NCBI GenBank assembly: GCA_944470555.2
Contig: OX104131.1
Span: 19,398,515 to 19,462,514 of the forward strand
DNA from: Heterobilharzia americana
Taxonomy: Eukaryota; Platyhelminthes; Trematoda; Strigeidida; Schistosomatidae
DNA: 64,000 bases
Direction of reading: 5' to 3'
In this document: positions 1 to 48,639 of the stretch, piece by piece
Layout of the letters: every line of letters begins with the position of its first letter
Numbering within the stretch: the stretch's first letter is position 1
Made by a program: the position numbers and the translations under genes
The notes under the pieces: generated by a model
Databases searched by the model: none
What the model was told of the DNA's origin: nothing
What the model saw: only the letters and a program-made list of their open reading frames with translations

Positions 1-1640
1 TAATCGCTTCATTGCAAAAAACAAATGACAAATTATGTAATTTTCATAAGGTACAATTTCAACAACTATGCTCTCTGTAGAATATTTTTAAAGAAATTAT
101 TTTCGCATCTGAATAGTGCTAAGAATTACAAAATTAAAGGCACCAATTTGAAATGAGTAGCAGGTGATACGTTAGTGTCTAGTCCGAACTTATGGATGAT
201 GCAAAATCATCCTGGTGGTAGTACACTCAGCCAGTACAAAAATTCTATTTTTAAGCATCTACAAGTTCACTTCCACCTGGCGTAATATTTTTCTTGGTTC
301 GGTTGTTAGCTTAAGAAACGAGAGTTTGAAAACATTTCAAAAGGGTACCAGAGTAAATGATACATTTTGAAGGCATTTCTAAAAGATTAAAACAAACAGA
401 AGGGTGGAAAAAAGTTTGGTAGCTCATGGTTTATTAACGTCGCCCTAGTACGTTTTATGCACCATATGATTTGACGAAATTAACAAAAGATTCCTCTGTT
501 GCAGTGGAATGAGAGTTATTCATTGCTGTCGCCTATGAACCACTAGTTTTGTGATCGAAGACCATACTTTTCGCACTCAGTTAATTAGTCGAATATTACG
601 GACTTAGCTATTGTCAGTCTAGTTTAGTAGGGTGTTATAACCACCGTCGCCACTTGTTTTATAACCCTTGTCGAAACTTGTTATATTTTTGCAGTGACTA
701 CTTAATATAACCTAAATTATATTTTTGTGGATGCTTGAACAATAATTTTCAGATTCCATACCTTGATAGTCGTCCAGTATTCTTGGTAAATGATTAGGTG
801 ATAATATAACAGGTGTGTGAAATCGTTAAAAATAAATACAAAATCCAAGGGTTTAAATATATTTCCTGAGCTTTCTAGATATGAATGTTGCATAGATTTT
901 TGCTTCTTCGACCTATATGACACACGTTGGTTCACGTGCTTTTTCTGAAACTTCGGAAAAGGCTTCAATGATTTAGGATTTCTAATGAAGATTTTATTAA
1001 TCTTACTGCTAACTATAACATACGAGGGATTCGATTTTTGTTTAAGTAGAGTGCTTCGATATATTTTTTGTTTAGATAGAGAATCTGTTGTTATCCCTGT
1101 TTTTTTCCTTTCACCATTTCAACAAAAAGTGTTGAATAAAATGTCTAAAGGGGATTACGACCAAGACATAATTAGCAATTGAAAATAGAGGTAAAATCTT
1201 ATGATTAAATGGAGTTTCTTTTCCAAACTTTAACTGAAAAAAATGATTACAATTTTCAACTCACACACATACAAAAGACATAATAATAATAAGGCAACAA
1301 TAGTTGATTTTACTATCTTGATTCACTACTAATCGTATTTGCTAATGATTTTGATTAGGCTGTCTGTGCATTTTTAAGCTCCATTAACTTTCCTTAATTA
1401 TTTTTTCATTCCATTTTTATGAATTTTTCCTACATTGTCGGAGTTTTCTTGAATTTAACTGCTAGACTACTCTCGTAAGACACAATTCTTATGGATACAA
1501 AGCATATGCATTCGATTGATTGCTGTTTAATACATATGTATGTAGAAAGCATCATTTTGATAGATCTAAAATATTGATAATTGTGGATGGCTGGAGATAA
1601 TTTAAAGGAGATTTCATCGAACTTAGTTTTCTTGCTTGAT
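1..1640. other. AT-rich 3' flank without recognisable genes
   Basis: Very AT-rich with only short open frames whose residue content is typical of chance. I see no conserved motif, RNA gene or clear transposon here. Confidence 0.5.
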
Positions 1641-1644
1641 GAGA

Positions 1645-2135
1645 TCTTCGAGACGATAGGAATCACTGTTTGAGGACTCTTAGTAACATGGTTGCTTACA
1701 TACATTATCGTCATGTTAACCGCTATACTCAATCTCATCATCTTTTCATTCTTCCTTCCTTTCTTTTACTGCTTTCTACTTCTACTTCCTTTGATCAATT
1801 TTTGTTTCCTTCATCTTCCATTTTACTACCTTGGTAATTGATGTGCTGATATGAGGTATGGCAGCTTGGACCATTACAAAGTAATGCCTGGTTGTATGTT
1901 GATCACAATGATGATGATGGTTGAAAATTGATCACAGCGGCGCAAATGTGTTCACTCTTTGGTGTCTTTTAAATCTTTATTCTCATATTATTTGTTCTCT
2001 TGTACACCTTCCTCTACTTTGATATCAGTCTTTTTCTTTCCACTTGTTCCTTGCATGATACCACGAAGTGTCGCAACTTGAGGTGATTCACTTGTGTGCC
2101 AGGTCTACATTGATTTATCTGTCTATGTCTCTGTT
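1645..2135 (+). mobile_element. 3'-end fragment of a non-LTR element, family N (copy 1)
   Basis: From the segment with GAGACGATAGGAATCACTG to the CTGTCTATG stretch it matches, with many changes, the 3' parts of the copies at about 4.62-4.90 and 38.46-38.73 kb. Shared landmarks are GGACTCTTAGTAACATGG, the 'cacagcggcgcaaatgt' stretch, and the tail with CCACTTGTTC and a purine/pyrimidine spacer. It is non-coding 3' sequence only. Confidence 0.6.
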
Positions 2136-3024
2136 TATTGACAGTCAACAGCAAGACGTCATCTATGACTCCGAGAGGAGCGCATGTCGATCACACCTGA
2201 GCATCTGATATTAGGTTATACGTAGCTCTTCTTCGTCACGCAGCAAATTTGACCAATAGAATTCAGATGGCACTAAGCAAACCGACTGTACGGATGTAGT
2301 CTGTCGAATTTCAGATTTTAGGTCCCGCTCGAGTTTCAATCTCGCTTAACCTCGGTAACCGAGTAGTATCAGACTGTCTAGTTTAAATTTTTTGAAATGT
2401 CAGTATTTTGTAAAGTTACTGTATGTAATCTTCAATTCCCTTATTCGGTTCATGTGTTCATCTGAAAAAACAAACTACAGAGTTTAAGTATGCGATCCAA
2501 GTCTGCTTCGTTTTAGATCACATACTGAAACTCCTCGTTGAAAGGTTCTTGGAAAATGATGAACTGTCTTCGTTTTATGCCCTAGTTTTACTTTTATTCA
2601 GTCGCTGCTTGAATAGACCAATGGTGTAAGACTTCTAACTTTTTCACTAAGTGACTTGGGTTTGTACTCAGTGGAAATCAGTCTCTTCAAGACAAAAGAT
2701 GTACTTCACGATGATGGTTAGCAATTCCTAAAGTTAGTTCTAGGATTTCCTACCGATGACATCCAACTGCGAAAAATATCTTGGTAATTGTAACCAATCC
2801 CTTGAAGTCACTGAGAAATTCTAAGTTTCCTATTACTTTTCGTTTATTTCCTGGATATTTAGGTTGGGATCACTTGATTTTATATATTACAGCCAGCATA
2901 AGTCAGTATCTAATTTATGACAGTCAGTGTCGTTAATAATCAAATGCTTGAGTTGTTTGAGCTGTAAGATATGTCTTTATTTGATTTGAACATCTGCTAG
3001 TCAGTTATGCCTCAAGAAATTTAG
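2136..3024. other. No recognisable gene
   Basis: Mixed AT-rich sequence. A segment around 2270-2370 has a CTCGAGTTTCAATC stretch that might be a decayed tRNA-like SINE, but the remainder is too degraded to call. Confidence 0.35.
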
Positions 3025-3217
3025 TTGTAATATGTATTATTATTGAGTTGGTTGTGACTAGCAGAGGAATCCAGGACGCGCATTTTGTCCTGTTTGGGAC
3101 TCATAAGTTGAATATCCCTGCACTCCAGTAAGTGATGCTGTTTCCACTGAGATTCGATCCTCATACTTTTCACTTCAAACGCCAAAACGTTATCCACCAG
3201 ACTACCAAACCAATCAT
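3025..3217 (-). mobile_element. SM-alpha-like SINE with degenerate hammerhead
   Basis: Read on the minus strand it starts with a pol III A-box-like GTCTGGTGGATAACG, has a GATCGAATCTC B-box-like stretch, and then a hammerhead-like block: CTTATGA, GTCCCAAACAGGAC, AAAA and GCGTCCTGGATTCC. Stem II (GTCC/GGAC) is intact, but the first core reads CTTATGA instead of CTGATGA and the GAAA core has become AAAA, so self-cleavage is not expected. It ends in CTCAATAATAATAC. Confidence 0.75.
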
Positions 3218-3234
3218 AATTAACATTCAGGGAA

Positions 3235-3345
3235 TACCGAGGCATCTGCATAGAAGTCCATATGCCAACAGAGGTCGCTCAATTCGATGCAGTATACAAA
3301 CCGAGAATTACGTGAACATCGACAAATAGTAGTAACTAATACTCG
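3235..3345 (+). repeat. Left copy of a direct repeat flanking an SM-alpha SINE
   Basis: Sequence with CCATATGCCAACAGAGGTCG and CAGTATACAAACCGAGAATTA resembles 3555-3655 (CCATATACCAACCGAAGTCG, CAGTATAACAACAGAATTA). The two copies bracket the SINE at 3362-3540. Confidence 0.55.
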
Positions 3346-3361
3346 TTGCACAAGAGCTGGC

Positions 3362-3540
3362 TATCTTTCCTCAGTGGCCTAGTGGATAACGATCTTGGGT
3401 TTAAAGCGTTGGATACGAGGCTCGAGTGTCAGTCGGAACAACACTCACTGACGTGAAGGTACATCTAGTTGACCAGTCTTAAATAGGACGAAACGTGCAT
3501 CTTGGATTCGCCTGTTAGCGACTACCAAGTCAATTGTAAT
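3362..3540 (+). mobile_element. SM-alpha-like SINE with degenerate hammerhead
   Basis: Starts with CAGTGGCCTAGTGGATAACG (A-box-like), has GGCTCGAGTGTC (B-box-like), then GTACATCTAGTTGACCAG, TCTTAAATAGGAC, GAAACGTGCATC and TTGGATTC. The GAAA core is intact, but the CTGANGA core reads TTGACCA (two changed positions), so the ribozyme is probably dead. It follows the opposite-strand copy at 3025-3217. Confidence 0.75.
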
Positions 3541-3554
3541 AATATGAATTAAGA

Positions 3555-3655
3555 CAGTATTGAGGCATTCGCTTAGATCCCATATACCAACCGAAGTCGA
3601 CTAATTGGATCCAGTATAACAACAGAATTACTAGTGTCAACAGATAATAACACTC
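3555..3655 (+). repeat. Right copy of the direct repeat flanking an SM-alpha SINE
   Basis: Diverged copy of 3235-3345, on the far side of the SINE at 3362-3540. It is too long and too diverged to be a target-site duplication; more likely part of an older tandem or dispersed repeat. Confidence 0.5.
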
Positions 3656-4039
3656 ATGATATGAATGACTTATTGCTGACTCTCATTTTTACATTGTATC
3701 ACGGTTACATCGTTAATCGATAATTCTTTGAAGAACTTCAGACGTATACTACCCAAATAAAACCCTATTTGTACCTATGTTTTCTTCTCTTTCTCAAAAT
3801 CCTATCTATAGATTGGGAAATGGATTCGTGGAAAAATCGCTGAGTCTAGAGTGATTACGTGAAATATGTTATCTTCACTGGATGTATTCACACTTTTTCC
3901 ACCTGCTAGTCTAACTTTTCTATATGGTTGTGATATTAATTTCGTGATATTTTTTTTGTATTCACCTTACTTTGCTGTTATTGTTTTATTGTTTACAACG
4001 AAAATGTTATTTTAAATTCACCTTGCAAATTCTAATAAT

Positions 4040-4470
4040 AACCGGTCTTGGGGACCCCAACCAGGCAGTCTGCATTTCCCAAACTACTCAGACTAACAGC
4101 ATGAGATTTCATCGACTGGTGTCACGTTTGATCTGGCCACCCTGAACTCTCTTCCAACCTTTTCGAGTTTCCACTAGCGTTGCACACCAAATTATGCTGT
4201 GACTAAGCATGCGCAGTAAATATTCAAGCCGTCTTAGTCGATTAAGATTCACTACTTTGTCGATATCCTTAATAAGCCTAAGTAGTTGCCGACTATTACC
4301 CAACGCTGATGCCTTCTCAATCTCTCACTTTCGCCACCCACCTTTTCATACAATCATTGTAAAGACTCTTGGTCAACCTACGTTTGAGTTGTTTTCGCTC
4401 TTCAATGTGGTCAGAGCCAGCTGGAATCAATCTTCTTGCATCAGTCAGTTCGGATGACGTCACAGAAATC
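4040..4470 (-). mobile_element. Non-LTR element 3' coding fragment, family N (copy 2)
   Basis: The minus strand encodes a short frame with KVVNLNRLRRLEYLLRM and WKRVQGGQ, related to VVNLSQLR at 14.9 kb and to a VVNLSRVR reading at 38.2 kb. This is the C-terminal end of a LINE-like ORF that I cannot assign to a named clade. It is interrupted and short. Confidence 0.65.
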
Positions 4471-4614
4471 CAATGAGGTTTGCTAACGTTTCGGTGTAGG
4501 TTATCATTTGCCTTTACAGTAGACTTACATCGCACAAATTTTCATCAGGATAAGCATTGCTTTCACGTTCAGATAAATCTTTAGCTAACTCTTCCTTGAA
4601 TGCGTACTTAACGT

Positions 4615-4900
4615 CGGTATCTTGCTGTCGAGACGAAAGGAATCAGTGGTTAAGGGCTCTTAGTAAAATGACTGAACATCGGCCACAATGGCGCAGATGT
4701 ATTGACTCCTTGACATCTAAGGCTTGAATATTCGCATCGATCGTTATCTTCAGACTGCTTATTCTCTCACACTATATCTTTTTTGATATCCCTCTTTTTC
4801 TATCCCCCTGTTTTACTGTGCAGTGTGGCAACTTGAGTTGATGCACCTGTGTGAATGGTTCTACCTTGATGTTATCTGTCAGTTAGCTACAGTTATTCAG
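4615..4900 (+). mobile_element. Non-LTR element 3' end, family N (copy 3, inverted to copy 2)
   Basis: Begins with GAGACGAAAGGAATCAGTGG and matches 38.46-38.73 kb through TTGACATCTAAGGCTTGAATA to the non-coding tail. It lies in opposite orientation to the fragment just before it, so two family members, or a rearranged one, meet tail to tail. Confidence 0.6.
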
Positions 4901-5164
4901 TATTATCTGAGGGCAGTGTTTCTTTTACTATGTCTTTAAATAGTTTCAATAAATTTATTTTTGATGTCTTCTAGTACAAAAAAACACTTCGGCAATGTGA
5001 TTTGATATGGAACCGGAACCATGAGCACTGTTGAAGTAGTCTATGGCCTTCATTTAGGCTATCTGAATCTGTGAAACTAAGATAAGTTGTCTAGAGAAAG
5101 TTCGTTTGCAGCTCGGCAATAGGACAGAATTGATAAATGAAATTATGTGGTGCTTTACACTAGA

Positions 5165-5280
5165 TTGGGGAGCTGTGCCTCATTGGCTTAGGGAGGTAAC
5201 TTCCATCTAGTTGGTTATGGGTTCGAACACCATTCCACTTACCGAGGTTTGGGCAGTCAGGTAGTATGATTAATCCTTAC
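5165..5280 (+). mobile_element. Possible tRNA-like SINE fragment
   Basis: Contains TGGCTTAGGGAGG (A-box-like) and GGTTCGAACACC (B-box-like) 40 nt apart. No tRNA fold can be drawn, so a SINE-type pol III promoter remnant is the more likely reading. Confidence 0.35.
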
Positions 5281-5519
5281 TTTGATTCCTAATGGTTAAA
5301 GGAAACTAAGAGGTTACATTTGGATCATTACGCTTGTGTTTGTCTTATCCTGTGAAGTTCCTTTGTCGAAAAATGTGGCATTCTAGATATATCTTGTTTC
5401 CTGTTGTGCATCAAAAGTGGTCTGAAAAAAAACCTACCTGCCAGTCCTTTTAAACAGTAATTATAATTGTTTCACTGTGATAAACTCTGCTTAGCATCAC
5501 ACTACCAAATATAGAGTGC

Positions 5520-5790
5520 AGTAGATGCAGAAAGACCCAGCGTTTGCTTTGTGACTTATTATGAGAAGGAGTACTGCTCATACCGAGCCACCGCCTACCT
5601 CGACATGCCATGCTAGAGGAAGCTGGGTTAGGTTGGAAGGGGGTTCAAGGTGACTAGACTAAGATCATTCTGGATAATTCATGTTGGTTTGAGGTAGTCA
5701 TTAGGATGACTTCTTTGTGGAATGACGGATAATTGGTGGTGACAGCTTCTGGTGTGTCATTTATGATTCGGAGAGTGAAGACCGTTATCA
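5520..5790 (+). mobile_element. Family N fragment (copy 4)
   Basis: Contains the stretch with ACCGAGCCACCGCCTACCTCG and CATGCCATGCTAGAGGAAG, related to 38.28-38.37 kb (GCCGAGCCACTGCCTACTTCG, ATGCCATGATAGGAGAAG). Coding sense is lost. Confidence 0.6.
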
Positions 5791-5849
5791 AATCATAATT
5801 TTTCTTGTAAATAATAGGCTATCGATGTAGATAAAATGTAGACTCTAGT

Positions 5850-6290
5850 TTGAACTAAAAGTCTATCAAGAAACATGACAATTCCCGTGAAAGATCTGCT
5901 CTATCTTATTGTTCGACTGTGAGACGTAGTCATTGAAAGTGGAAACGGTTTAGTTTTTGACCACAGTTGTCTTCGAAGCATCGCTTGTTTATAATGGATT
6001 CACTGTGTGGGAAATGTTGAGGTAAGGTGAAAAGTTCTCGGGAAGTCAGCCGATGAGGTTGTGAGGCTACACCGACTGAAGTGGCTTGGCATGTGTCGCA
6101 CATTGCGAGTCACTGCCCACTTCGACGTGCAATGTTGGCCGAAGAAGGATCGGGCTAGAAAAAGGCTCAGAGTGACCTGAATAAATTGTGAGACTTGTTC
6201 GTGAAGTTTGTGATTGTTGGTCTTAGTCTTGTTGGGAGATGTAGATTGCCTGATTGGAGTCCTCAAGAGAACTGGAATTACTGGTTTTCG
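5850..6290 (+). mobile_element. Family N fragment (copy 5)
   Basis: Contains a GTCTTCGAAGCATCGCTTG stretch and a GAGGTTGTGAGGCTACACCG stretch, equivalent to GTCTTCGTAGTATTGCTCG and GAGGTTGTGAACCTTAGTCG at 38.14-38.26 kb. The broken reading includes LHRLKWLG, as in the LRWLGH end of LINE ORFs. The 3' end abuts the RTE copy at 6342. Confidence 0.6.
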
Positions 6291-6341
6291 ATTCTTGGTA
6301 ATACGGCTAAAATTCTGTCAATTGAGCTGACGTACACCTCG

Positions 6342-9260
6342 CCTAGTTCTCTAGTTACTAGCCGGAATTGAAAGTGGACTCTCCCAACTGTCAACTGGAA
6401 AGTCAATACTCTACTACGATTTTGTCACCCAGATGACAACCACCAGCACACTGAGTTTTCGAGTGGCAATCATGTTACCCCAAGAGCATTGAATGTTCTC
6501 TCATGCAGTGTGAACTAATCTCCTCCTGCATGATCATGACAGCAAGATTCAACTCAAAAAGGAAGGAAAGTCACGATAATGCAATGCTACACTGTGCATT
6601 TAAAAATAATCTAGATCAGGAGAAGGAGTAATTCTATAGATAACTGCAATGAGTACTGTACAAGACCTCACCCCAGTTGATGACATCGAAATCCTAATGG
6701 GTGGGGTGACATGAATGCCAAACTGGGAGCGGGCAACACAGGAAGAGAACTTATTATGGGTGGAGAAGCACTCGGTGAAATGAACGAGAATGGAGAACTG
6801 TTTGCAGAATTCTGCGCGTTCAACGACTTGGTGATTGGAGACAGTGTGTTCAAGCACAAGGATATTCACAGAGCAGCGACATGGAGTTGGTTTCACCATA
6901 TGGACATACTAAAAATCAGATTGATTTCATCCTAACGTGAAGAAAGTGTAGACGCAGCCTACTGGACACGAGATGGAGGAGAGGAGCAGATGTAGGTTCA
7001 TACTACTCACTATTAGTGCAAGGAACCTGCCTTCAAAACCAAGTTGAAAGCATTTACAGATGTTGGTGATAGACCACAGTTCAAGTTGAATACCCAAAAC
7101 AGAAACTGAAGGGTGAAACTACAAAATACTTCTTCACGTCAGTCATCAGGACAAAATGGGAGATATAGAGCAACATCCCTGAAGAAACCTGCATAACCGT
7201 ATTAGGAAGGAAGAAGAAACAAGGCAAGGAATGAAGTGGATCTTGACGGACACATAAAAGCTGTGATAGACGAGGAAGAAGGAGACGGTGAAGCAATCTA
7301 TAAAACACTCTAATGGAAAAAAATGAAGAGTGCACGGAAAGACAAAAGACACTTCTATGACACACTTGCAAGTGAAGCAGAACAGGCTTCTGCTAAAAGA
7401 GACCTGACAACATTGTATCAAGTAGACAGATTACTATCTGCGAAGAGATCAACGCAGATGAAACTAATAAAAGATAGTCAAGGAAACCCAGTTACCAAAA
7501 AGGAGAAAGAAAGAAAAAGATGGGTTGACAACTTCAAAAAGCTCTCGAATCGACCGCCACCTGCAACTCGTCCAGAAATACCACTAGCAGCCCATCCACA
7601 GAATTACCAGTGAACACAAGCCCTCCGACAGAAGTGAAGTCCTGAACCCATAAAGATGCCTAAATCTGGGAAAGCAGCAGGACCAGATGGAATCCCATCA
7701 GAAACACTGAAAGCAGACACAGAGACAACAGCGGACATGCTCAGACTACCATTGCAGTAGGTTTGGAGGGAAGGAAGGGAAAGTGCCTACCATTGATTAG
7801 AAGAAGGTCTACCTTGTCAAACTTCCAAAGAAGGGTGACCTGAGTGTTTACAAGAACCGGTGCGGAATTATGCTACTGTCCACCCAAAGCAAAAAATTGA
7901 GCCACATCATCCTGGAGAAATTAAAGAAAGCGCTAGATTCGAAATTACTACCGGAAGGGGGTGACTGGCTTCAGGAAGAAAAATCATGTACGGATCAAAT
8001 TGCAACGTTACGCTACACATCATCATAGAATGCCAGTCAATTCAACTTCATCGACATTGAAAAGGCCTTTGATAGCATCAACCGAGAAATAATTTGAGAA
8101 CTACTTCTACTCTATGGTTTTAGTACCATAAACCTTTATCAACCTCATTCAACTGCTGCATGCTTTATGACGACTCAACATGCCAAATGATTCACAATGG
8201 AAAGCTCAGTGTTGCCTTTGAAATGAAGACAGGATTAGGACAAGGTTGCCGCTTACTATCACCGATGACCTTCCTGATTGTGGTCGACTGCACTGGATCA
8301 TGCAACAAACTGTGAGGAGTGAGAAGACTGTCGTACGCTGGCTGAACTGATGAAAAGACACAAAGGAAGATTTGGATTTCGCCACCGATGATGATTTATG
8401 TCTCATGTCTCGTCGTACAAACTCGAAGATCTACAGGCGAAAACTGACAAGTTGGTAAAAGGGACAGGGCAGCGAAGACGGAACTCCCTTCAGGTGAATG
8501 TAGAGAAAAAAGATGGAGGTGATTAAGATATCCAACCGACAACAATAACAATAACCACAACAAGCACCAATCACCATCAACGGGAGAAACCTAAAGGGAG
8601 TAGTCTCTTTCACCCACCTCTCTATCTAGGCAGCATCGTTTCAACTACAGGCAGCGGCACAGTCACAGATGAGGATGTCAAAGCCAGGATCGGAAAGACA
8701 TGTGTCTCCCTTCATTAACCAGAAATCAGTGTGGAGGTCTACTACACTCCACTCAGCATGAAGAACAAGGTGCAGATTTCAACACTAATGTCAGTTAAGT
8801 CAGTGATTCTATGTGGTGGTTGAGAGACTTGGCGCGTTACGAAAAGCATTTCCAACAAATGCAAACATACATCGACAGCTGCCGTCTGCACTCACTCGAT
8901 ACTGAAGATCAGATTGCCCGAATAGTAATAATAGGCAACAAAGAAGTCTGACTGGCAGGCAAGAACCCACCGCCCAACATATATGCAGTGGAAGAAAGTG
9001 GGACGGACTGGATTGGACATACACTGAGAAGACCTTTAGGGGACATCACGTGTCAGCCCAGTTTCCGAGTGAAACGCGCATGGGAAATGATGGGTTGGGT
9101 GTCCGAGGGTGACATGGAGGAGATCATGTGTGGAAGGAATGAAAGCTTCTGGCGGTGGTGGAGCCAGGTTAAAAAGACTGCAGGGAGGAGAGTGAAATGG
9201 CGACGTGCTACTGAAGCCCTATGTTCCACTAGAAACCCAAGGGCAAGTAATAATCTACAC
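6342..9260 (+). mobile_element. Degenerate near-full-length RTE (SR2-type) LINE
   Basis: Carries, in order, a 5' end like that at 31.6 and 43.7 kb (TAGTTACTAGCCGG); endonuclease remnants (WGDMNAKLGAGNTGRE at about 6.7 kb); a lysine-rich linker (7.3-7.6 kb); reverse-transcriptase motifs GKAAGPDGIPSETLKADTE (7.67 kb) and IDIEKAFDSINRE (8.05 kb); an altered DD box (about 8.37 kb); and the C-terminal DWIGHTLRRPLGDIT, MEEI and WRRATEALCSTRNPRA end (9.0-9.25 kb). Many stops and frameshifts. RTE elements encode an apurinic-type endonuclease and reverse transcriptase for target-primed integration; this one is dead. Part of the 5' UTR/endonuclease junction is missing. Confidence 0.88.
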
Positions 9261-9424
9261 AGTGTCATTTACTTTCATCCATTTCATTCTCTCTTTTCGT
9301 ACACTTGTCTGCTGTATTATCACTATTCTTTCCACTTGTTCTTCTTTGCTGCCTCATAATGTGGTAACTTGATGTGATAACGTTTCTGTGCTACGTTGAT
9401 TTGTTTATAATACTCTAAACAATT

Positions 9425-9560
9425 TAGTGTTGATTACCTCGTATCTCAGTTGGTACAACATCGGGTCGGAAACCCAGTGGTCACTGGTTCGAATCCGACC
9501 GCGGTCCAAATTTTTACTTCACCTTCAATCATCACCGAGTATGAACTGAATACTGGCCCG
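9425..9560 (+). mobile_element. tRNA-like SINE
   Basis: Has TATCTCAGTTGGTACAAC (A box) and GGTTCGAATCC (perfect B box), then GACCGCGGTCCAAATTTTTA and a conserved tail (TTCACCTTCAATCATCACC, GAGTATGAA). The same tail follows the copies at 22.4 and 37.6 kb and, inverted, precedes those at 22.1 and 36.07 kb. No tRNA acceptor stem forms, so this is a SINE. Confidence 0.72.
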
Positions 9561-11276
9561 AACCTTACAGTAGTGAATTCTTGGATTAATCATAGTGTAT
9601 AAATTGCCTGTGAAGGAAGCAAATTGGCTTCTATGATCAGTGTGTTGCATATCATATATAGTTGTATTAAAATTGTAAAGAAACGGAACAGAATCACTAA
9701 TACTTTTTCTGTTTAGCTTGGGAGTTCTTGATAAATAGAAAAATTGGTTGTACATAATTTGACTTGTGTAGAGTTTCTGTCACCAATATAATTTACCTGC
9801 ATATTATAGTATGACTGAGTGTTTAGCGTGATCCTTCGTGGAATTCCGGGTGATCACTACTGACGGGTTCGCAGCTAGAGCAAGAGAACTGTCCACTAGT
9901 AGCTGATTTTTAAAATCAAAGCTAAATGTGTCTAAAATTAATAAAGAATCAAACAATTATGAGTGAAGTGAATCGTTATCTTGAAGAATGTTCTGACATC
10001 AGAAAAGTTATTGTCATCAGTGCAACTTAGTTACTCAAAGTTTTTCCTACTTTGGTCATAAGTATTATAACCAAAATAATGATTGATAGTCATCCTTCAA
10101 TAATTTTCACAATAAGTGTAGTTTTGAAACATACTGTAACCATGCACAAACTTATTCAGCAAGTCATTAATGTAAGGATCCGATCTGCAAAATAATCTAA
10201 TCGCCTGAATTCCGTGCAGTGATTGTTGGGTCAAGTAAATAGGTAAGCTAGCCGATCGGGGTCAGTTAGATTATCCGAACGAATGAAATTAACTAAATGT
10301 TGAACCCAACAGGATCAACAATCGAAAAGAAAGAAAAACCTGCTGCATTTCATGCATTAATACCCAACCACATAAAAGGGTGGGATAAGACCATTGTCCG
10401 GTGTAGTTACATGGAGAAAGATTGATTACTGAACCTTGTTCATCGAATCAATACCCAACACACGTATTAGGAATGATGAAACGCCTATACCAGGGACATG
10501 GAAGATTTTACTCCCAATAAAAACAAAGAATATACCATGATACAACTACAAAAATCAGATATCGAAAGCTTTGTGATTATATTGATTTGATTATGAGCAA
10601 TAATTATGCTGGAAACGAAATCAAGGTAAGGATACCATATCTTTGCGTGCTACATCAAATAAATAAATCTAATATGGTATTCGGCAGGTTGTCAACTACA
10701 CGCATAATGTAAGGCCTACTAACTAGTATCATTAAGCCTACGGAAATAAGTGAGGTATGTTCTCAGCTGTGATACAATCAACCAGCTTAAATTATTGGTT
10801 TAGCAATACTACTGAAGTACAAGGAATGTATCCAAACTCAATGATATGCAATACTACTTCTTATTCATGATACATTACACAATATGTTCGATACATTTTA
10901 AGACTGAAATAGCAATCAAACAAAATATTTTCTATAATAATTATATATAATTTTCAACAAGAAAATTAAGACAAGAAACAAAGAATGACAGGATTTTTAA
11001 ATTATGTGGGCTGTTTTGCTAATTCTATTGCATTATATGTACCAAGAAACAACAAAAAAAAGTGGAAAACAATTCCCACTTGCATAGATAATTCATTTGA
11101 GCTGATAAAATACCTTTACTTCATTATACTAACGATAATGCTGTCTTTTATACTGTTATTCTTCTATGTAAGCAGAGAACGGAAATATACATTTATCCAA
11201 ATCCTATAATAGAGAGCTTCATTATTGATGTAGCCATCAATAATGTATTTTAAACAGATAGACCTTGGACAAACCA
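9561..11276. other. CFAP91 3' flank, no recognisable gene
   Basis: AT-rich. The longest open frames (74 codons at 10985) look like chance. A more GC-balanced stretch at about 10.2-10.5 kb resembles degraded repeat DNA, but no family motif is visible. Confidence 0.45.
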
Positions 11277-48008
<36,732 letters not shown>

Positions 48009-48600
48009 CGCATATATATCGAACAACCCGCGTACAAAGCCTCTTGTTGTTATGATGTCTATGAAGTAAAACGCGGGAGGCACGCAGTATAGTTACAGTC
48101 AGAAACTTCTTCGGGTGTTAACTGGTAGCGTTTGACTAACTAAGCCATTCATGTCATTTCTACTGATATTAGCGAACCGTGCTTCTCCAATATCCAATAT
48201 CTTCTTACAAGCTAGTGTAAGCCAATTGATTTCTTCGTACTCGCTTCTAGGTCTTGCAGAACGGCTCCAGGTCTTTGATGGATTCCGATGCAGTAGTCGT
48301 ACCCACTTGACTGCTGTAGCTCTAATTAGCCTGACGGGCGGTAGGGTGTTAGTTAAATTTGTAGGGAGTATGTGTTGTTGTTTTTCCATCAACTGCGGTG
48401 CAGACGGGTTCCTCAAGTGTCTTGCCAGCAAACAACTGGTTGGACTGGTTTTAAAAAGAGATGGAAAGTATTACCGGCGAAATCAAGGGAGAGAAAGTGC
48501 GAAGAAAAATAGGTGGTTGAAAAAAACGATCAGGAAAAAGGAAACTGTACGGAAGAAGAAACATCGGTAGATCCATGGGAGAGGGTTGATGGGGAGAGCT
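48009..48600. promoter_or_regulatory. CFAP91 5' flank with unassigned open frames
   Basis: The promoter of CFAP91 must lie here or within the adjoining LINE. A 110-codon minus-strand frame (48431-48099) ends 90 nt before the CFAP91 start; it contains NWLTLACKKILDIGEARFAN and could be a fragment of another mobile element or an upstream gene exon. It overlaps a 139-codon plus-strand frame whose end is lysine/arginine rich. I see no TATA box or spliced-leader acceptor that decides the matter. Confidence 0.3.
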
Positions 48601-48639
48601 TTTATTAAAGTGTGAGAACGTAAAGTCAGTAGGAGCAGA

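Noticed and set aside
48099..48570. Overlapping 110- and 139-codon frames upstream of CFAP91 considered as a separate gene
   Set aside because: No family recognised, the two strands compete, and mobile-element debris is next to it; described only as flank.
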